Source: Saprospiraceae bacterium
GTDB taxonomy: Bacteria > Bacteroidota > Bacteroidia > Chitinophagales > Saprospiraceae
Assembly (NCBI GenBank): GCA_027488935.1
Contig: JAIYAP010000071.1
Location: forward strand, 177,148-241,147
Direction of reading: 5' to 3'
Length of the DNA stretch: 64,000 bases
Part shown: positions 1 through 9,756 of the stretch, one piece after another
Layout: every line of letters begins with the position of its first letter
Numbering within the stretch: the stretch's first letter is position 1
Notes under the pieces: model-generated
Seen by the model: the letters and a program-made list of their open reading frames with translations, nothing else
Databases searched by the model: none
What the model was told of the DNA's origin: nothing
Made by a program: the position numbers and the translations under genes

Positions 1-1
1 G

Positions 2-3000
2 GTTTTGTTTCAGCCGGATGGCAGCAAATTCGATATTCCAAGTGCCAGTATCAATGCTACGATGTTGTTTGCGGCCGGACCAGGTGCTTATCGCCTGATT
101 GCAGTGCCGGTAGGAGCCGGGCTCTTCAATACTTGTGCGGACAGTGCCGAATGGAAGATCCAGGTAGCCCCCAAACCGCCCAAACCGACCGGTATTTCCG
201 GTCCGGCAGAATTTTGTCCCGGCACACCCCTGACGTACAAAGCCCTGGGTTATACGCCACTCAATAATATTCGATGGACCATCAAAAACAGCAACGCCGT
301 TCCGATTACCGACCAAGGAGCTTCGGTGAATGTAAGTTTTGCGACTGGAACGCCGCGGTGGGTTGCCGCGGCACAAATTACTGCCGATGCTTTAGGTTGT
401 ATATCGGATACAGTTCGTTTTGATGTAAAAGAAATTCCTGCCTTCAATTTTAATGGCCCGACGGATTTGTGTGAAGGCAGTGAAGGGGTGTATCAAGCGC
501 CGTTGTTCTCCGGTGTCGATTATGTTTGGGAAATTTTGCCTTCCGATGCAGGGGTGATTAAAGCGGGCAAAGGAACCTCTAAAGCAGAAGTATTTTGGGT
601 AAAACCCGGAAATCATACCCTGCGCTTGACCATTTGTGGCAAAGTGCGCAATAAAACCGTGACTATTTTAGCCAATCCGAACCCGGTTCCTACTGCTCCG
701 GCGGGTTTATGCCCGGGCGTATTGGGGCAGGCGAGCATTACCGGGACGTATATTGATTATAACTGGTTAAATGAATCGGGCGACATCCTGTTTTCGGGTA
801 CTTCTACCGTGACGTTATTGCCAGGTACCTATGGCTTGTCGGTTACGGATCAATATGGTTGTTCGGCAACCACGAAATTCAGTATTGAAGCATACCCCAA
901 ACCCAATATCACCATTACCACCGCCGACCCAACCGGTTTTTGCAACAACGAACGCACCGTAACCATGTTTGCGCTCACCAATAAGGATGCGGCCTACAGT
1001 TATGAATGGTTTCGAGATGGTATGCCCTTGGGTGAAAATGACTCCATTTATAGTACCAACCAATATGGCCTCTATTCGGCTACGGCTACCAACCAATTTG
1101 GGTGTAAGGCCAGCGATGGGCCCATTCTTGTATTTGAATATTGTGGTGGCGTTTGTCACAATCCGAACCATCCGCCTTCTTGTCCTCCGGGAACCATCGG
1201 ACTGGATATAGATGCTACCCCGCGTTGCGATTCGTTTCAGTTTCACTTGTTGCCTAGTCCGAATTATCAGGCAGGATCGGCGTATTGGAATTTTGGAGAG
1301 TCGGGTAGTAATTTGTTGGGAACTTCAGCGAGCGACGATCCGAGTTTTAAATTTCCCAATGCGGGAAAATACATTGTGGTGTTGTATGCTTATTTGACCA
1401 ATGGTGCTTTGTGTAAAGTATTGGATTCAGTTAGGGTAGAAGCCGTAGCACAATTTGATGAAATACCGGGTTGTCCGGGTGATTCTACTGCTTTTAATGA
1501 TTTGAGTACGTTTTTGGCCGATGGCGCGATTAGCAATTGGCAATGGAACTTGGGGGCAGGCAATGCTTCCAGTATACGCGAACCCAAATTTGCTTTTTCG
1601 AACCCAGGCAGTTATACAGTGGGGCTGACGGTTACCGCCAACAGCGGTTGTACGGCGTCCGTTAGCAGAAAAATTACAATTCCGGAGAAACCGGCAGTTG
1701 TTTTTAACCCAATTGTGCCGGTATGTGCCGGGAATGCTACACCCTTGAGTATCGTACCAAAAACAGATTTGACAAAAATTACCTGGGATTTTGGCGATCC
1801 GGGCAGTGGTAATTTAAATACAGTGGATGGCGCGCAGGTGTACCATAGTTACAATACCGCCAATACCTATACGGCCACAGCTACGTTGGAAAATGTTGCG
1901 GGGTGTATCAACACAGGTACGCAATCGGTCATTATTACCCCAAATAACCTTTCGGGCGTCATTCTTCCGGGGGGATTATCCCAAATTTGTGAGGGACAGA
2001 GTATTGTGCTTACCGCTCCAGGAACTGGTGTGCAGTATTTGTGGTCGAACGGCACCACCGGCGCTACCCTCAACATTACCGATGAAGGCGTTTATAAAGT
2101 GACCCTTACTGACGCCAACGGTTGTGTGTATGTAACACCCAACAAAGAAGTACAGGTAAATCCGGTGCCCGATGGCGCTATTAATGCCTATTTATACAAT
2201 AATTTAGGTCAAATTTCGGGTATCGTAAAATCTGGGCTGGAGCTGTGTGAAGGCGAAAATGTGCACATGATTGTATCCGATAATGGCAGTTTCAATTACC
2301 AATGGAGTGGCACGACGAATACCGATGATGAACTCTTGTTTACGGACATCCGCAACAACTTATTGTCGGCCGGTAGTTATACATACACCGTGACGATTAC
2401 CAATCCGGGTACGGGGTGTAAGTCGATTACCCCGCCGTTTTTTGTTACCATACACGATAAACCGGGTAATTTAAGTGTTGCGAGCGACCAAACCTGCGCG
2501 CGCACGCCCACGACCATTTCCTATACGGGCCCCTTGGATCCGCAATGGCAATATTTGTGGAACAATGGTGCGGTGGGTACTTCTTTTATCACGGAAGATG
2601 CCGGACTTTATTTTGTACGGGTCGTGAATGAATATGGTTGCATCGGGCAAAGCCCAACCGTAACCATTTTCCCGGGCCCCAATGTAGGCGCGATTCCGGG
2701 CGGTTGTCATGTGCGTTGCGACCCGGATACATTGTGTGTTCCCCCTTTGCCAGAAATTGTAAGTTGGCAGTGGTTTTTGGAGGGAACAGCCCTTAGCGGT
2801 GCAGTTACGCCCAATTTAGTAGCCACCCAAAGCGGTAGTTACCATGTAGCAATGGTGGATATAAATGGTTGTACGGCGGAAAGTGAGCCCCTCAACCTGA
2901 CCCTTTATACTGGTAAAGGCAACATATATGGTAAAGTTTGGTCGGACGTAAATAACAATGGTCTCATTGATGCAGGCGATACCCTGGTTCAAAATATTCC

Positions 3001-5818
3001 GATCGATTTGCTTGACCCTTCTGCAGTGCTGGTTGGTACCACAAGTTCGGCGGCCAGTGGAAATTTTGCTTTCCAGGATGTTTTGTCTATCGATTATACG
3101 GTTGCTTTACAACAGGCCAATTTGCCTGCAGGCTGGAAAATCATCATCGGCCAGGATGCAGCCAACTTATATGGCTGCGATGATGTGGAACAAGTAGGGT
3201 TGTTGATTCAGCCGATAAACTGTGCACCCACTGCTTCCGGTTTTAGTGTGCAAGTTTGTGCCAACGAAACCTATCCCTACCAAGGCAACAACCTTGCGCC
3301 GGGCAGTAGCCAAACCTTTAATTTGAAATCACAATTTGGTTGCGATTCGCTGGTGACCGTTTCGGTTGCTGCGTTGCCCGTGTTGAGCAATGCGTTGGAG
3401 GTGTTTGTTTGTGCGAATGAGGTTTATACCTATCAGGGAACCAACCTACAGGCAGGCCAAACGCAAGATTTTACCTTAAAAGCGGCAAATGGTTGTGACT
3501 CGGTGGTTACGCTTGCGGTAAAAGCCTACCCGAATGCCGGCAGTAGCGTTGCGACGCAAGTATGTGCGGGTGGTTTTTACAATTATCAAGGCGTCGATAT
3601 AGCGGCGGGCAGTACCCAGGATTTTGTGTTGCAAACGATCCATGGCTGCGATTCTGTGGTGACGGTTTCGGTTGCAGCGTTGCCCGTGTTGAGCAACGCG
3701 TTGGAGGTGTTTGTTTGTCCGAATGAGGTTTATACCTATCAGGGCGCCAATTTGCAGGCAGGCCAAACGCAGGATTTTACCTTAAAAGCGGCAAATGGTT
3801 GTGATTCAGTGGTTACACTTGCGGTAAAAGCCTACCCGAATGCTGGCAGTAGCGTTGCTGCGCAAGTTTGTGCGGGCGGTTTTTACAATTATCAAGGCGT
3901 CGATATTGTGGCGGGCAGTACCCAGGATTTTGTATTGCAAACGATCCATGGCTGCGATTCGCTGGTGACGGTTTCGGTTGCTGCATTGCCTGTATTGAGC
4001 AAATCGTTGGAGGTGTTTGTTTGTCCAAATGAAGTTTATACCTATCAAGGCGCCAATTTGCAGGCTGGCCAAACACAGGATTTTACCCTAAAAACCGCAA
4101 ATGGTTGCGATTCGATTGTCACCCTGGCGGTAAAAGCCTACCCCAATGCCAGCAGCACCCTTTCGTTACAAGTATGTACGGGCAGTTTTTACAGTTATCA
4201 GGGCGTAAATGTTCCGGCGGGCAGTACCCAAGATTTTGTAATGCAAACGATCCACGGCTGCGATTCGGTGGTGACGGTTTCGGTGGCTGCTTTGCCTGTA
4301 TTGAGTAAATCGTTGGAGGTGTTTGTTTGTCCAAATGAAGTTTATACGTATCAAGGCGCCAATTTACAGGCTGGCCAAACACAGGATTTTACCCTAAAAA
4401 CCGCCAATGGTTGCGATTCGATTGTCACCTTGGCGGTAAAAGCCTACCCGAATGCTAGCAGTACCGTTGCGGCGCAAGTTTGTACGGGCAGTTTTTACAG
4501 TTATCAAGGCGTCGATATTGCGGCAGGCAGTACCCAGGATTTTGTATTGCAAACAATCCATGGCTGTGATTCGCTGGTGACGGTTTCGGTTGCTGCGTTA
4601 CCTGTTTCGACGAAGGCGTTGGAAGTGTATGTTTGTCCAAATGCGGTTTATACGTATCAGGGCGCAAACCTACAGGCAGGCCAGACGCAAGATTTTACCC
4701 TAAAAGCGGCAAATGGTTGTGATTCAATAGTCACCCTGGTGGTAAAAGCCTATTCCAACGCCAGCAGTGCCCTTTCGGTAAAAGTATGTACGGGCAGTTT
4801 TTATAGTTATCAGGGGGTAAATGTTCCGGCGGGCAGTACCCAGGATTTTGTGTTGCAAACGATCCATGGCTGCGATTCGCTGGTGACGGTTTCGGTACAA
4901 GCCATCCCAACAACCATTGAAACGCTAAGCGTACAACTCTGTCCGGGCGAAACCTACGATTACCAGGGCAATGCGCTTTCACCAGGCAATTATACCTATC
5001 AATTCAAGGGGTATGAAGGTTGTGATTCTACGGTTTACTTAAATATTACCGCGAGTCCGGCATTAAGTTTCTCCTTATCGGCCGAGGCTTCGTGCCCAAA
5101 CAAGGCCAGTGGTAGTATTGTGGTGCAGCAATTGAATGGCAACAGTGCGCCTTATGCTTTTTCGCTGGATGGAATTCAGTTTCAGGATGTACCTGCCTTT
5201 ACGGCGCAGTATGCTGGATGGTTTACGGTGCTGGTGCGCGACAGTTACAATTGTATTTTCAAAGATTCTATTCAGGTGGATGCTTTGCCGCCGCTGGTTG
5301 CGAGTTTGCCGAATGGTGTTCTTGCATGTGATAGCAGTAGCATAGCGCTCACGCCCATCGTGCAAGGCAACCTGAATCAGGTACAATACAAATGGTGGAA
5401 TGGCGCAACCGAAGCAAGCACCCGCGCCACCGAGGCCGGAACCGTTTGGGTGGATGTACGCAACGTGTGCGAAACCAAACATGTGGAAGCGCAAGTACAA
5501 TGGGCCGATGTAGCCGACGATTTTTCTTATGCGTACCTGCCTAATATCTTTATGCCGGATGCGCAGGATGTACGCAATGCCAGTTTCCGACCCATTTTTG
5601 TAGAAGGCATTCAGGTGCAACAGTATCGTTTAGAAATATATGACCGCTGGGGGAGCCTGCTTTTTCAAACCAAACAAGCCGATTTGGGTTGGGAGGGCAC
5701 CCTGAAGTCTAAAATAATTGATCCAGGGGTATTTGTTTGGATCTTAAAGGCCGACATCTGGTATTGTGGTCGGTTGATTCATTTGAATCGAAGTGGTGAC
5801 GTGACAATTATGCGCTAA
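2..5818 (+). CDS. Giant secreted repeat protein with T9SS type B (gliding-motility) C-terminal domain, 5' partial
   Basis: This is the 3' part of a very large extracellular protein. The frame is open from the first bases and the first start-like codon is only a TTG, so the true start lies upstream. About 1,938 residues are visible. Three PKD-like beta-sandwich segments occur near residues 395-500, 505-570 and 590-650 (WNFG, WQWNLG and WDFGDPG cores). An SdrD B-like segment with a D-rich calcium-type motif (KVWSDVNNNG) lies near 972-1058. Twelve Cys-containing modules of about 50 residues follow (about 1080-1690). The last 95 residues match the gliding-motility-associated C-terminal domain (LPNIFMPD, YDRWG, W-G pattern), which directs export and surface attachment by type 9 secretion. 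Each repeat module has a VC and a GCDS cysteine, which suggests one disulfide per module. Adhesin or surface-layer function is inferred; no enzymatic domain is seen. Confidence 0.9.
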   Translation, partial: VLFQPDGSKFDIPSASINATMLFAAGPGAYRLIAVPVGAGLFNTCADSAEWKIQVAPKPPKPTGISGPAEFCPGTPLTYKALGYTPLNNIRWTIKNSNAVPITDQGASVNVSFATGTPRWVAAAQITADALGCISDTVRFDVKEIPAFNFNGPTDLCEGSEGVYQAPLFSGVDYVWEILPSDAGVIKAGKGTSKAEVFWVKPGNHTLRLTICGKVRNKTVTILANPNPVPTAPAGLCPGVLGQASITGTYIDYNWLNESGDILFSGTSTVTLLPGTYGLSVTDQYGCSATTKFSIEAYPKPNITITTADPTGFCNNERTVTMFALTNKDAAYSYEWFRDGMPLGENDSIYSTNQYGLYSATATNQFGCKASDGPILVFEYCGGVCHNPNHPPSCPPGTIGLDIDATPRCDSFQFHLLPSPNYQAGSAYWNFGESGSNLLGTSASDDPSFKFPNAGKYIVVLYAYLTNGALCKVLDSVRVEAVAQFDEIPGCPGDSTAFNDLSTFLADGAISNWQWNLGAGNASSIREPKFAFSNPGSYTVGLTVTANSGCTASVSRKITIPEKPAVVFNPIVPVCAGNATPLSIVPKTDLTKITWDFGDPGSGNLNTVDGAQVYHSYNTANTYTATATLENVAGCINTGTQSVIITPNNLSGVILPGGLSQICEGQSIVLTAPGTGVQYLWSNGTTGATLNITDEGVYKVTLTDANGCVYVTPNKEVQVNPVPDGAINAYLYNNLGQISGIVKSGLELCEGENVHMIVSDNGSFNYQWSGTTNTDDELLFTDIRNNLLSAGSYTYTVTITNPGTGCKSITPPFFVTIHDKPGNLSVASDQTCARTPTTISYTGPLDPQWQYLWNNGAVGTSFITEDAGLYFVRVVNEYGCIGQSPTVTIFPGPNVGAIPGGCHVRCDPDTLCVPPLPEIVSWQWFLEGTALSGAVTPNLVATQSGSYHVAMVDINGCTAESEPLNLTLYTGKGNIYGKVWSDVNNNGLIDAGDTLVQNIPIDLLDPSAVLVGTTSSAASGNFAFQDVLSIDYTVALQQANLPAGWKIIIGQDAANLYGCDDVEQVGLLIQPINCAPTASGFSVQVCANETYPYQGNNLAPGSSQTFNLKSQFGCDSLVTVSVAALPVLSNALEVFVCANEVYTYQGTNLQAGQTQDFTLKAANGCDSVVTLAVKAYPNAGSSVATQVCAGGFYNYQGVDIAAGSTQDFVLQTIHGCDSVVTVSVAALPVLSNALEVFVCPNEVYTYQGANLQAGQTQDFTLKAANGCDSVVTLAVKAYPNAGSSVAAQVCAGGFYNYQGVDIVAGSTQDFVLQTIHGCDSLVTVSVAALPVLSKSLEVFVCPNEVYTYQGANLQAGQTQDFTLKTANGCDSIVTLAVKAYPNASSTLSLQVCTGSFYSYQGVNVPAGSTQDFVMQTIHGCDSVVTVSVAALPVLSKSLEVFVCPNEVYTYQGANLQAGQTQDFTLKTANGCDSIVTLAVKAYPNASSTVAAQVCTGSFYSYQGVDIAAGSTQDFVLQTIHGCDSLVTVSVAALPVSTKALEVYVCPNAVYTYQGANLQAGQTQDFTLKAANGCDSIVTLVVKAYSNASSALSVKVCTGSFYSYQGVNVPAGSTQDFVLQTIHGCDSLVTVSVQAIPTTIETLSVQLCPGETYDYQGNALSPGNYTYQFKGYEGCDSTVYLNITASPALSFSLSAEASCPNKASGSIVVQQLNGNSAPYAFSLDGIQFQDVPAFTAQYAGWFTVLVRDSYNCIFKDSIQVDALPPLVASLPNGVLACDSSSIALTPIVQGNLNQVQYKWWNGATEASTRATEAGTVWVDVRNVCETKHVEAQVQWADVADDFSYAYLPNIFMPDAQDVRNASFRPIFVEGIQVQQYRLEIYDRWGSLLFQTKQADLGWEGTLKSKIIDPGVFVWILKADIWYCGRLIHLNRSGDVTIMR
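3241..5060 (+). repeat. Tandem coding repeat, 306-bp period (two alternating ~50-residue Cys modules)
   Basis: Twelve modules share the pattern VC-x4-Y-x-YQG ... TQDF ... GCDS-x-V. From the second module on, two types alternate: type A (VCPNEVYTYQG) and type B (VCxGxFYxYQG). An A+B pair therefore repeats as a unit. The marker ttggaggtgttt, or its close variant, starts at 3395, 3701, 4007, 4313 and 4619, which is exactly 306 bp each time. Neighbouring units are nearly identical in DNA while the first and last modules are diverged. That pattern fits recent unit duplication or gene conversion inside an older array. Copy number is likely to vary between strains and to be mis-assembled from short reads. 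Confidence 0.95.
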
Positions 5819-5826
5819 TTTTGAGC

Positions 5827-5865
5827 AAGGCGTCTGATTCCTTTTTGAGTCAGACGCCTTTTTTT
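5827..5865 (+). terminator. Rho-independent terminator after the giant repeat protein
   Basis: An 11-bp perfect stem (aaggcgtctga / tcagacgcctt) with a 12-nt loop is followed by a run of T. It begins 9 bases after the stop codon. The T run is only on the + side, so it mainly ends the giant gene, although it also lies beyond the convergent receptor gene. Confidence 0.9.
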
Positions 5866-5926
5866 ATATTTCGATGATCTGTTTTACAGAAATCCTGAGC
5901 GCAAGCATGGCTTTTAACCGCTGCTT

Positions 5927-8551
5927 TTATTGCCTTGTAAGCACATACCGGATAGAAGGTAAAAAAGGCAACAAGGTAAATTGGGTGGCATTGCCCGATT
6001 TTAAATAGGGGTCAAAACTTACAAAAAAAGGATTTTTCCGATTGTACACATTGAAAATGCCAAGTTGAAAACTGTGTTTGAGTCGTTTGCGCTCAAAATG
6101 GGCAGTTACCGCGAGGTCTAAGCGATGGTAAGTGGGCAGCCTGTAATTATTAATTTTTTCGAAAGCGATGATGTTGGGCCCGGGGAACTGTCCGGGTACT
6201 GTATAGTTAAATTTAAGGCTTGCTAAGGTGATGGGATTGCCGCTACCAAAAACCCATACCACAGAGGCATCCCAATGTCCATTGAAACGGTGGACGATGG
6301 ATAATTTCAGGTCGTGGGGCCGGTCATACCGCGCAGGAAAGGGATTGCCCAGGTTGGCATCTTTAAATTGACGCAGGGTGCGTGAAAGGGTATAGGCCAG
6401 GTCAAAACTGGTGTTTCCGACGGTTTTGGACAAGGCAATTTCGAGGCCGCGACTACGCCCCCTTCCCAAAATAAGGCGTTGTTGCCAGTTGTCGTTTTCC
6501 AGGAGCAAGGTGGTTGAAATACCTTGTTGGCTGGATCGGAAAGCCCTCAAGCGCCGCAACACCTTATCATAGGCTTCCACCCGCAAAACCCAGCCTGCTT
6601 GCCGCAGTTCCATCCCAATGCAATTTTGCCAAACACGCTCGGGTGCACTGTTGGCTGTTGTTGGAGCCCATAATTCAAAAGGCAAACTTCCGCTAAAACT
6701 ACCTACCTGATGCAGGTTTTGAGTAAGTCCCGAAAAACTAAAAAACAGTTGAAGGGGCGGTATTGGTTTCCACAACAGGCGCAACCGGGGATCGGGACGC
6801 AAGTAGTTTTTTCCCGAAACAATAAACAAGGAGTTATTTAGCCCGGTTTCCAAGGCAATTTGGTCATTTATTTGCCAGTCGGACTGCACATAGGCATTAC
6901 CCTCAAATGCATTGATGGCTGCGGTCTTGGGCCGCCGCAATTGGAGGGTATCCGCACTAATTCCATTCTTTAATCCTGCCCGGGCCTGAAAAATGCCGGG
7001 TTGGAAAAAATGTTGGGTTGCCGAAACGCCCATACGCATGTTGAACGTACGGTTGACAAAAAAAGTAAAATCGGATTTTAACCCAATGTCTTCGATGCGG
7101 CTTTGCGATCCTTCTGCATATTGGATCTGGTTGGATGTATCCGTTTGCACTCCATCTGTGTAATTGAATAAACTGTACGTTGCCGTGGTATTAGAAAACA
7201 GCCGATCGCCCCATAGGTGGTTCCAGCGCAGGGCCGCCACCTGATTGCCATACACGGCCTTGATTAAAAGGGTCGTGCGTTCAAAAACCGTGTCGAGTTG
7301 ATTGTTAACCCTGCGCGAACTGCCAAATGTATCCAGCCCGGCGTAATAACTTAGGTAAAAACGGTCCTTCGGCGAAAGCACATAATTGAGTTTGGCATTA
7401 AAATCCGTAAATTGATAATACGCAGAACCCTCTTTTCCACCCGTGGCAAGGTTTTCGCGTTTGGACAAGATGCGCACAATGGGTAACAGGCTCGAAAACC
7501 GCGCCCCAACAATATAGGAACATTTCCCTTTTTTAATAGGCCCTTCTGCCAAAAGTCCAAGTGCATAAAGACTAAAATTGGCCTGTTGATGGTGGTGGTA
7601 CAAGTCGCCATCGCGGGTGCGCACCTCCAACACTGCCGAACTGCGCGCGCCAAAACGGGCAGGCTGGTCGCCTTTCCAAAGCTTAGCAGTGCTGATCATA
7701 TCTGCATTAAAAATGGATACTAAGCCAAAGGCATGATTTGCGTTGTACACCGGTACATCATCGAGCAGAATCAAATTTTGATCCGCATTGCCTCCCCGCA
7801 CGTTTAGGCCGCCGAGTCCGTCTGTTCCAGTAAGCACACCGGTTCCCAGTGAAGCCTGTCGAATTACATCAGGAATTCCGCCAGGCATGGGCAAGGAATT
7901 GAGGTCTTGCAATGGAACGGGGGCGGGCATTACTTGCAGGCGTAAGCTATCTGAGGCTTTTGCGGCCGCAGTAATGGTAACTTCACTTAATACATTGTGG
8001 GTTTTTAAATCAAAATTGCGCATTTGGTTGGCCCCGACTTGTATTTTTTGCTCCAAAATGTCATATCCAATATAGGAAACACGCAATAAATGTTCGCCAG
8101 ATTCCAGTTGCATGCTGTAAAATCCAAATTCGTTGCTGATAACGCCCTGGCGCCGCGCATCCATAATGGTTGCGCCGATAAGCCGCTCCCCGGTTTCGGC
8201 ATCGCGCAAGTAACCGCTTAGGGCAAAACGCTTGACGGGTTCTTTTTTGCTACGAAGCAGGATTTGCCCATCGGATACCACGATTTCGTGTGGTACATTG
8301 GCCGCAATTTGATCTAAAAGTTGTCCGAGGCGGTATTTTTGGTCCGAAATGCGCAAACGCGCCGTGCCATCAAATAAAGTGCCCGGAAATAAAATAGCGA
8401 TATTTTCTTGTTGACTCAGTTTGGTCAGTGCTTCGGTAGCAGAACAGTCGGTGCACGCAAACTGAACGGTACGGCGCAGCAAGTTTTGGGCTTGCAGCAC
8501 AGGTACCCCCAACAAAAACAGTCCAAAAAATAATATGCGTGTTTTCAGCAC
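5927..8551 (-). CDS. TonB-dependent receptor with STN signalling domain (FecA-like)
   Basis: An outer-membrane receptor of 874 residues for TonB-driven uptake of an unidentified ligand. Domains in order: signal peptide ending LQAQ (1-22); secretin/TonB short N-terminal domain (about 30-100), the periplasmic part that contacts a FecR protein; carboxypeptidase-regulatory-like domain (about 112-190); plug (about 205-330) with the NVRGGNADQNLILLDDVPVY motif; then a beta-barrel to the C-terminus. The start is GTG at 8551. No ATG is available between the in-frame upstream stop and the signal peptide. FecR and a sigma factor lie directly upstream on the same strand, which fits trans-envelope signalling in which ligand binding switches on the receptor's own expression. 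No SusD-like partner is adjacent, so glycan import is not implied. The substrate could be a siderophore, cobalamin or a peptide. Confidence 0.92.
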   Translation of the reverse strand: MLKTRILFFGLFLLGVPVLQAQNLLRRTVQFACTDCSATEALTKLSQQENIAILFPGTLFDGTARLRISDQKYRLGQLLDQIAANVPHEIVVSDGQILLRSKKEPVKRFALSGYLRDAETGERLIGATIMDARRQGVISNEFGFYSMQLESGEHLLRVSYIGYDILEQKIQVGANQMRNFDLKTHNVLSEVTITAAAKASDSLRLQVMPAPVPLQDLNSLPMPGGIPDVIRQASLGTGVLTGTDGLGGLNVRGGNADQNLILLDDVPVYNANHAFGLVSIFNADMISTAKLWKGDQPARFGARSSAVLEVRTRDGDLYHHHQQANFSLYALGLLAEGPIKKGKCSYIVGARFSSLLPIVRILSKRENLATGGKEGSAYYQFTDFNAKLNYVLSPKDRFYLSYYAGLDTFGSSRRVNNQLDTVFERTTLLIKAVYGNQVAALRWNHLWGDRLFSNTTATYSLFNYTDGVQTDTSNQIQYAEGSQSRIEDIGLKSDFTFFVNRTFNMRMGVSATQHFFQPGIFQARAGLKNGISADTLQLRRPKTAAINAFEGNAYVQSDWQINDQIALETGLNNSLFIVSGKNYLRPDPRLRLLWKPIPPLQLFFSFSGLTQNLHQVGSFSGSLPFELWAPTTANSAPERVWQNCIGMELRQAGWVLRVEAYDKVLRRLRAFRSSQQGISTTLLLENDNWQQRLILGRGRSRGLEIALSKTVGNTSFDLAYTLSRTLRQFKDANLGNPFPARYDRPHDLKLSIVHRFNGHWDASVVWVFGSGNPITLASLKFNYTVPGQFPGPNIIAFEKINNYRLPTYHRLDLAVTAHFERKRLKHSFQLGIFNVYNRKNPFFVSFDPYLKSGNATQFTLLPFLPSIRYVLTRQ

Positions 8552-8583
8552 GGAAAAACAGATAGCGCAAAGGTGAAACTACT

Positions 8584-9654
8584 TTATTCTGTACAGATGC
8601 CGCCTTCCAATTGATAGGCATTGTCGCCGATTTCAGAGAACTGCATCTGATAAAGTTGGGCAATGCTCCGCAACAAAGCAGCCGCATTGGGCTGTGGAAA
8701 GGTAGCAGAAAGCAAACAATCGCCGATTTCCTGATTTTTTACATTGATTTTTACGTGGTACAATTGTTCAATTTGTGCAAAAACCGCCTTTAAGGGGGTT
8801 CGATCAAAGACCAGCATGCCATTTTGCCAAAAAAAGGCATTGGCATCGGCTTCCACTGCCCGCATTTGAGCGCTTTGACGGTTGAATACCGCTTTTTGTC
8901 CGGCAGTGAGCAGCATATTTTTTTCCGAAGTTCCTTCAAAACGCACTTTGCCTTGCTGCACTTGTACGCTGTATTCTGGCTGATTTTCATTAAATTGTAC
9001 CTCAAAGGCAGTACCCAGCACCGTAACCCTTTCCGCGCTGTTGCTATTTACTTCAAATACCTGGGCGGGGTTGTGGGTAACGGAGAAAAAAGCGGTGCCA
9101 CGCAAATAAACAGCGCGTTTTCCAGCCGCAAATGTTGCTGGATAACGCAACTGCGCCCCTTTTTTGAGCCATACCTGCGAGCCATCGGGCAGGGTAATTT
9201 CCTGTTTTTCGGTGCTGTTGTTTTCGGCAACTTGCCAATTGGTATCCTTGAAAAACAGCCCTTTTTGAAACCAAAGTGCGCCCGCAACAAGGAGCACGGC
9301 CGCTACGGCTGCTGCGTAACGTACCCATTGGAAGGCGTTGGTACGCATATAAGGGGTTTCCTTCGGCATTTCAATGATTGCCGCTTGCCGTTTGGAGGCC
9401 GAATCATTTTCCATCGGCTTGCCAACAGCAGGTAAACCGGCTTTTAGGCGCACCGCTGCCAATCCTGCAGCTGCATCGGCAACAAAGGGTTTATCGAAAG
9501 CGGCTTTATCCCAGGCATCGCGCAGTTGTTGCGCAATTTGCACGTTTTGTTCGGTCGCGTTAAGCCAGGCATCCAGCGTCGCTTGTTCAGCGGCGTCGAG
9601 CTCGGTCGCGAAAGAACGAATAAGCAGCGCATCTATATGTGCTTGATCTGGCAT
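8584..9654 (-). CDS. FecR family anti-sigma factor (DUF4974 C-terminus)
   Basis: Inner-membrane regulator of 356 residues. It has a cytoplasmic N-terminal region (MPDQAHIDALL...) thought to bind the sigma factor, a single transmembrane segment near residues 111-131 (VRYAAAVAAVLLVAGALWF), a periplasmic FecR domain (LPDGSQVWLKKGAQLRYP) and a C-terminal DUF4974-type region (about 280-350). I chose the ATG at 9654. The frame stays open 51 bases further upstream, but those residues do not resemble the family N-terminus. It sits between the sigma gene (gap of 102 bases) and the receptor (gap of 32 bases), the usual Bacteroidota order. Expected role: hold the sigma factor until the receptor's STN domain signals ligand binding. 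Confidence 0.92.
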   Translation of the reverse strand: MPDQAHIDALLIRSFATELDAAEQATLDAWLNATEQNVQIAQQLRDAWDKAAFDKPFVADAAAGLAAVRLKAGLPAVGKPMENDSASKRQAAIIEMPKETPYMRTNAFQWVRYAAAVAAVLLVAGALWFQKGLFFKDTNWQVAENNSTEKQEITLPDGSQVWLKKGAQLRYPATFAAGKRAVYLRGTAFFSVTHNPAQVFEVNSNSAERVTVLGTAFEVQFNENQPEYSVQVQQGKVRFEGTSEKNMLLTAGQKAVFNRQSAQMRAVEADANAFFWQNGMLVFDRTPLKAVFAQIEQLYHVKINVKNQEIGDCLLSATFPQPNAAALLRSIAQLYQMQFSEIGDNAYQLEGGICTE

Positions 9655-9756
9655 GGTAATACGGTTAATTTTTAGCAGATTAAAAGAGAAGGGGATGAAA
9701 CCCACCTTTGGATATCTTATTGACGGTTGGACGCGATAAAACCCTTATGTCCTTTT

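Noticed and set aside
5..7. TTG at position 5 as the start of the giant protein
   Set aside because: The frame is open to the window edge, no signal peptide follows, and the sequence begins inside a beta-rich domain. The gene starts outside the window.
3241..5060. Regularly spaced repeats considered as a CRISPR array
   Set aside because: The 306-bp units are fully coding, in frame and without unique spacers. They form a protein repeat.
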